DNA of 64,000 nucleotides from Tragulus kanchil (taxonomy: Eukaryota > Chordata > Mammalia > Artiodactyla > Tragulidae). A program made the translations under genes and the position numbers. The DNA is taken from NCBI GenBank assembly GCA_022376925.1, contig JAIOJX010000032.1, forward strand, positions 98,076,794 to 98,140,793, given 5' to 3'. Within the stretch, counting starts at the first letter, position 1; each line of letters begins with the position of its first letter. A model generated the notes under the pieces. The model had not been told where the DNA came from and did no database searches. It saw nothing but the letters and a program-made list of their open reading frames with translations. Shown piece by piece: positions 63,876 through 64,000 of the stretch.

Positions 63876-64000
63876 CTGCTTGAACACAAGAGATCGCCTT
63901 TAATCCTCTCAACAAACCTGAAAGGCAAGCACTATCTCTGTTTTCCAGAGAAGCAAAGGGAGGATACTGAAACCAAACCAAACGGGCAACAGGAGAGACT

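Noticed and set aside
36496..64000. Neighbouring genes such as TACSTD2 or JUN, which flank MYSM1 in human
   Set aside because: No matching coding sequence seen. In human they lie tens of kb away, so absence here is expected.

Overview
ORGANISM. This is mammalian nuclear DNA from a ruminant. It carries a BovB (RTE) LINE, many Bov-tA and BovA SINEs, cetartiodactyl CHR-type tRNA SINEs and ruminant-type L1, over an older layer of MIR, L2, MaLR LTR and L1M relics. Species and family cannot be fixed by eye. A dense, well-preserved tRNA-headed SINE family, which I do not recognise from cattle or sheep, may be lineage-specific.

GENE. The only protein gene I can support is MYSM1, on the + strand. The window opens inside a SWIRM-domain exon and holds twelve coding exons down to the stop at 28324-28326. 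Joined, they give one unbroken frame of 406 codons plus stop, the C-terminal half of a protein of about 830 residues. They include an intact JAMM/MPN+ metalloprotease signature (histone H2A deubiquitinase). Every intron is GT-AG. The probable 3' UTR runs toward paired AATAAA signals near 35.35 and 36.48 kb. From there to 64 kb I see no gene, only intergenic repeats.

DOMINANT STRUCTURE. Nineteen tandem duplications, each about 1.05-1.19 kb, interrupt the window at unrelated sequences: exons, introns, SINEs, BovB, L1, LTR and unique DNA. Copies are nearly identical and differ mostly in homopolymers and near the joints. Several joints hold 2-50 bp of filler. Copies are chained, so some stretches occur three times. 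Four joints duplicate MYSM1 exons, and retaining those copies would create premature stops or frameshifts. I read this as an assembly artefact: neighbouring sequence pieces overlap by about 1.1 kb and were abutted without merging. Collapsing them removes roughly 21 kb and leaves a true locus of about 43 kb.

LAYOUT. 0-28.3 kb: MYSM1 exons and introns, with a chimeric U6 retrocopy, several SINEs, a BovB fragment and old L2/MIR. 28.3-36.5 kb: probable MYSM1 3' UTR, carrying a 5'-inverted L1. 36.5-64 kb: intergenic DNA with SINEs (one tail-to-tail inverted pair), L2, L1 3' ends, a MaLR LTR and a GC-rich patch at the right edge.

LIMITS. Repeat names come from recognition of consensus motifs, not from a masking program, so boundaries are approximate unless target-site duplications are given. 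I found no undescribed biological system. The most unusual pattern is best explained technically.
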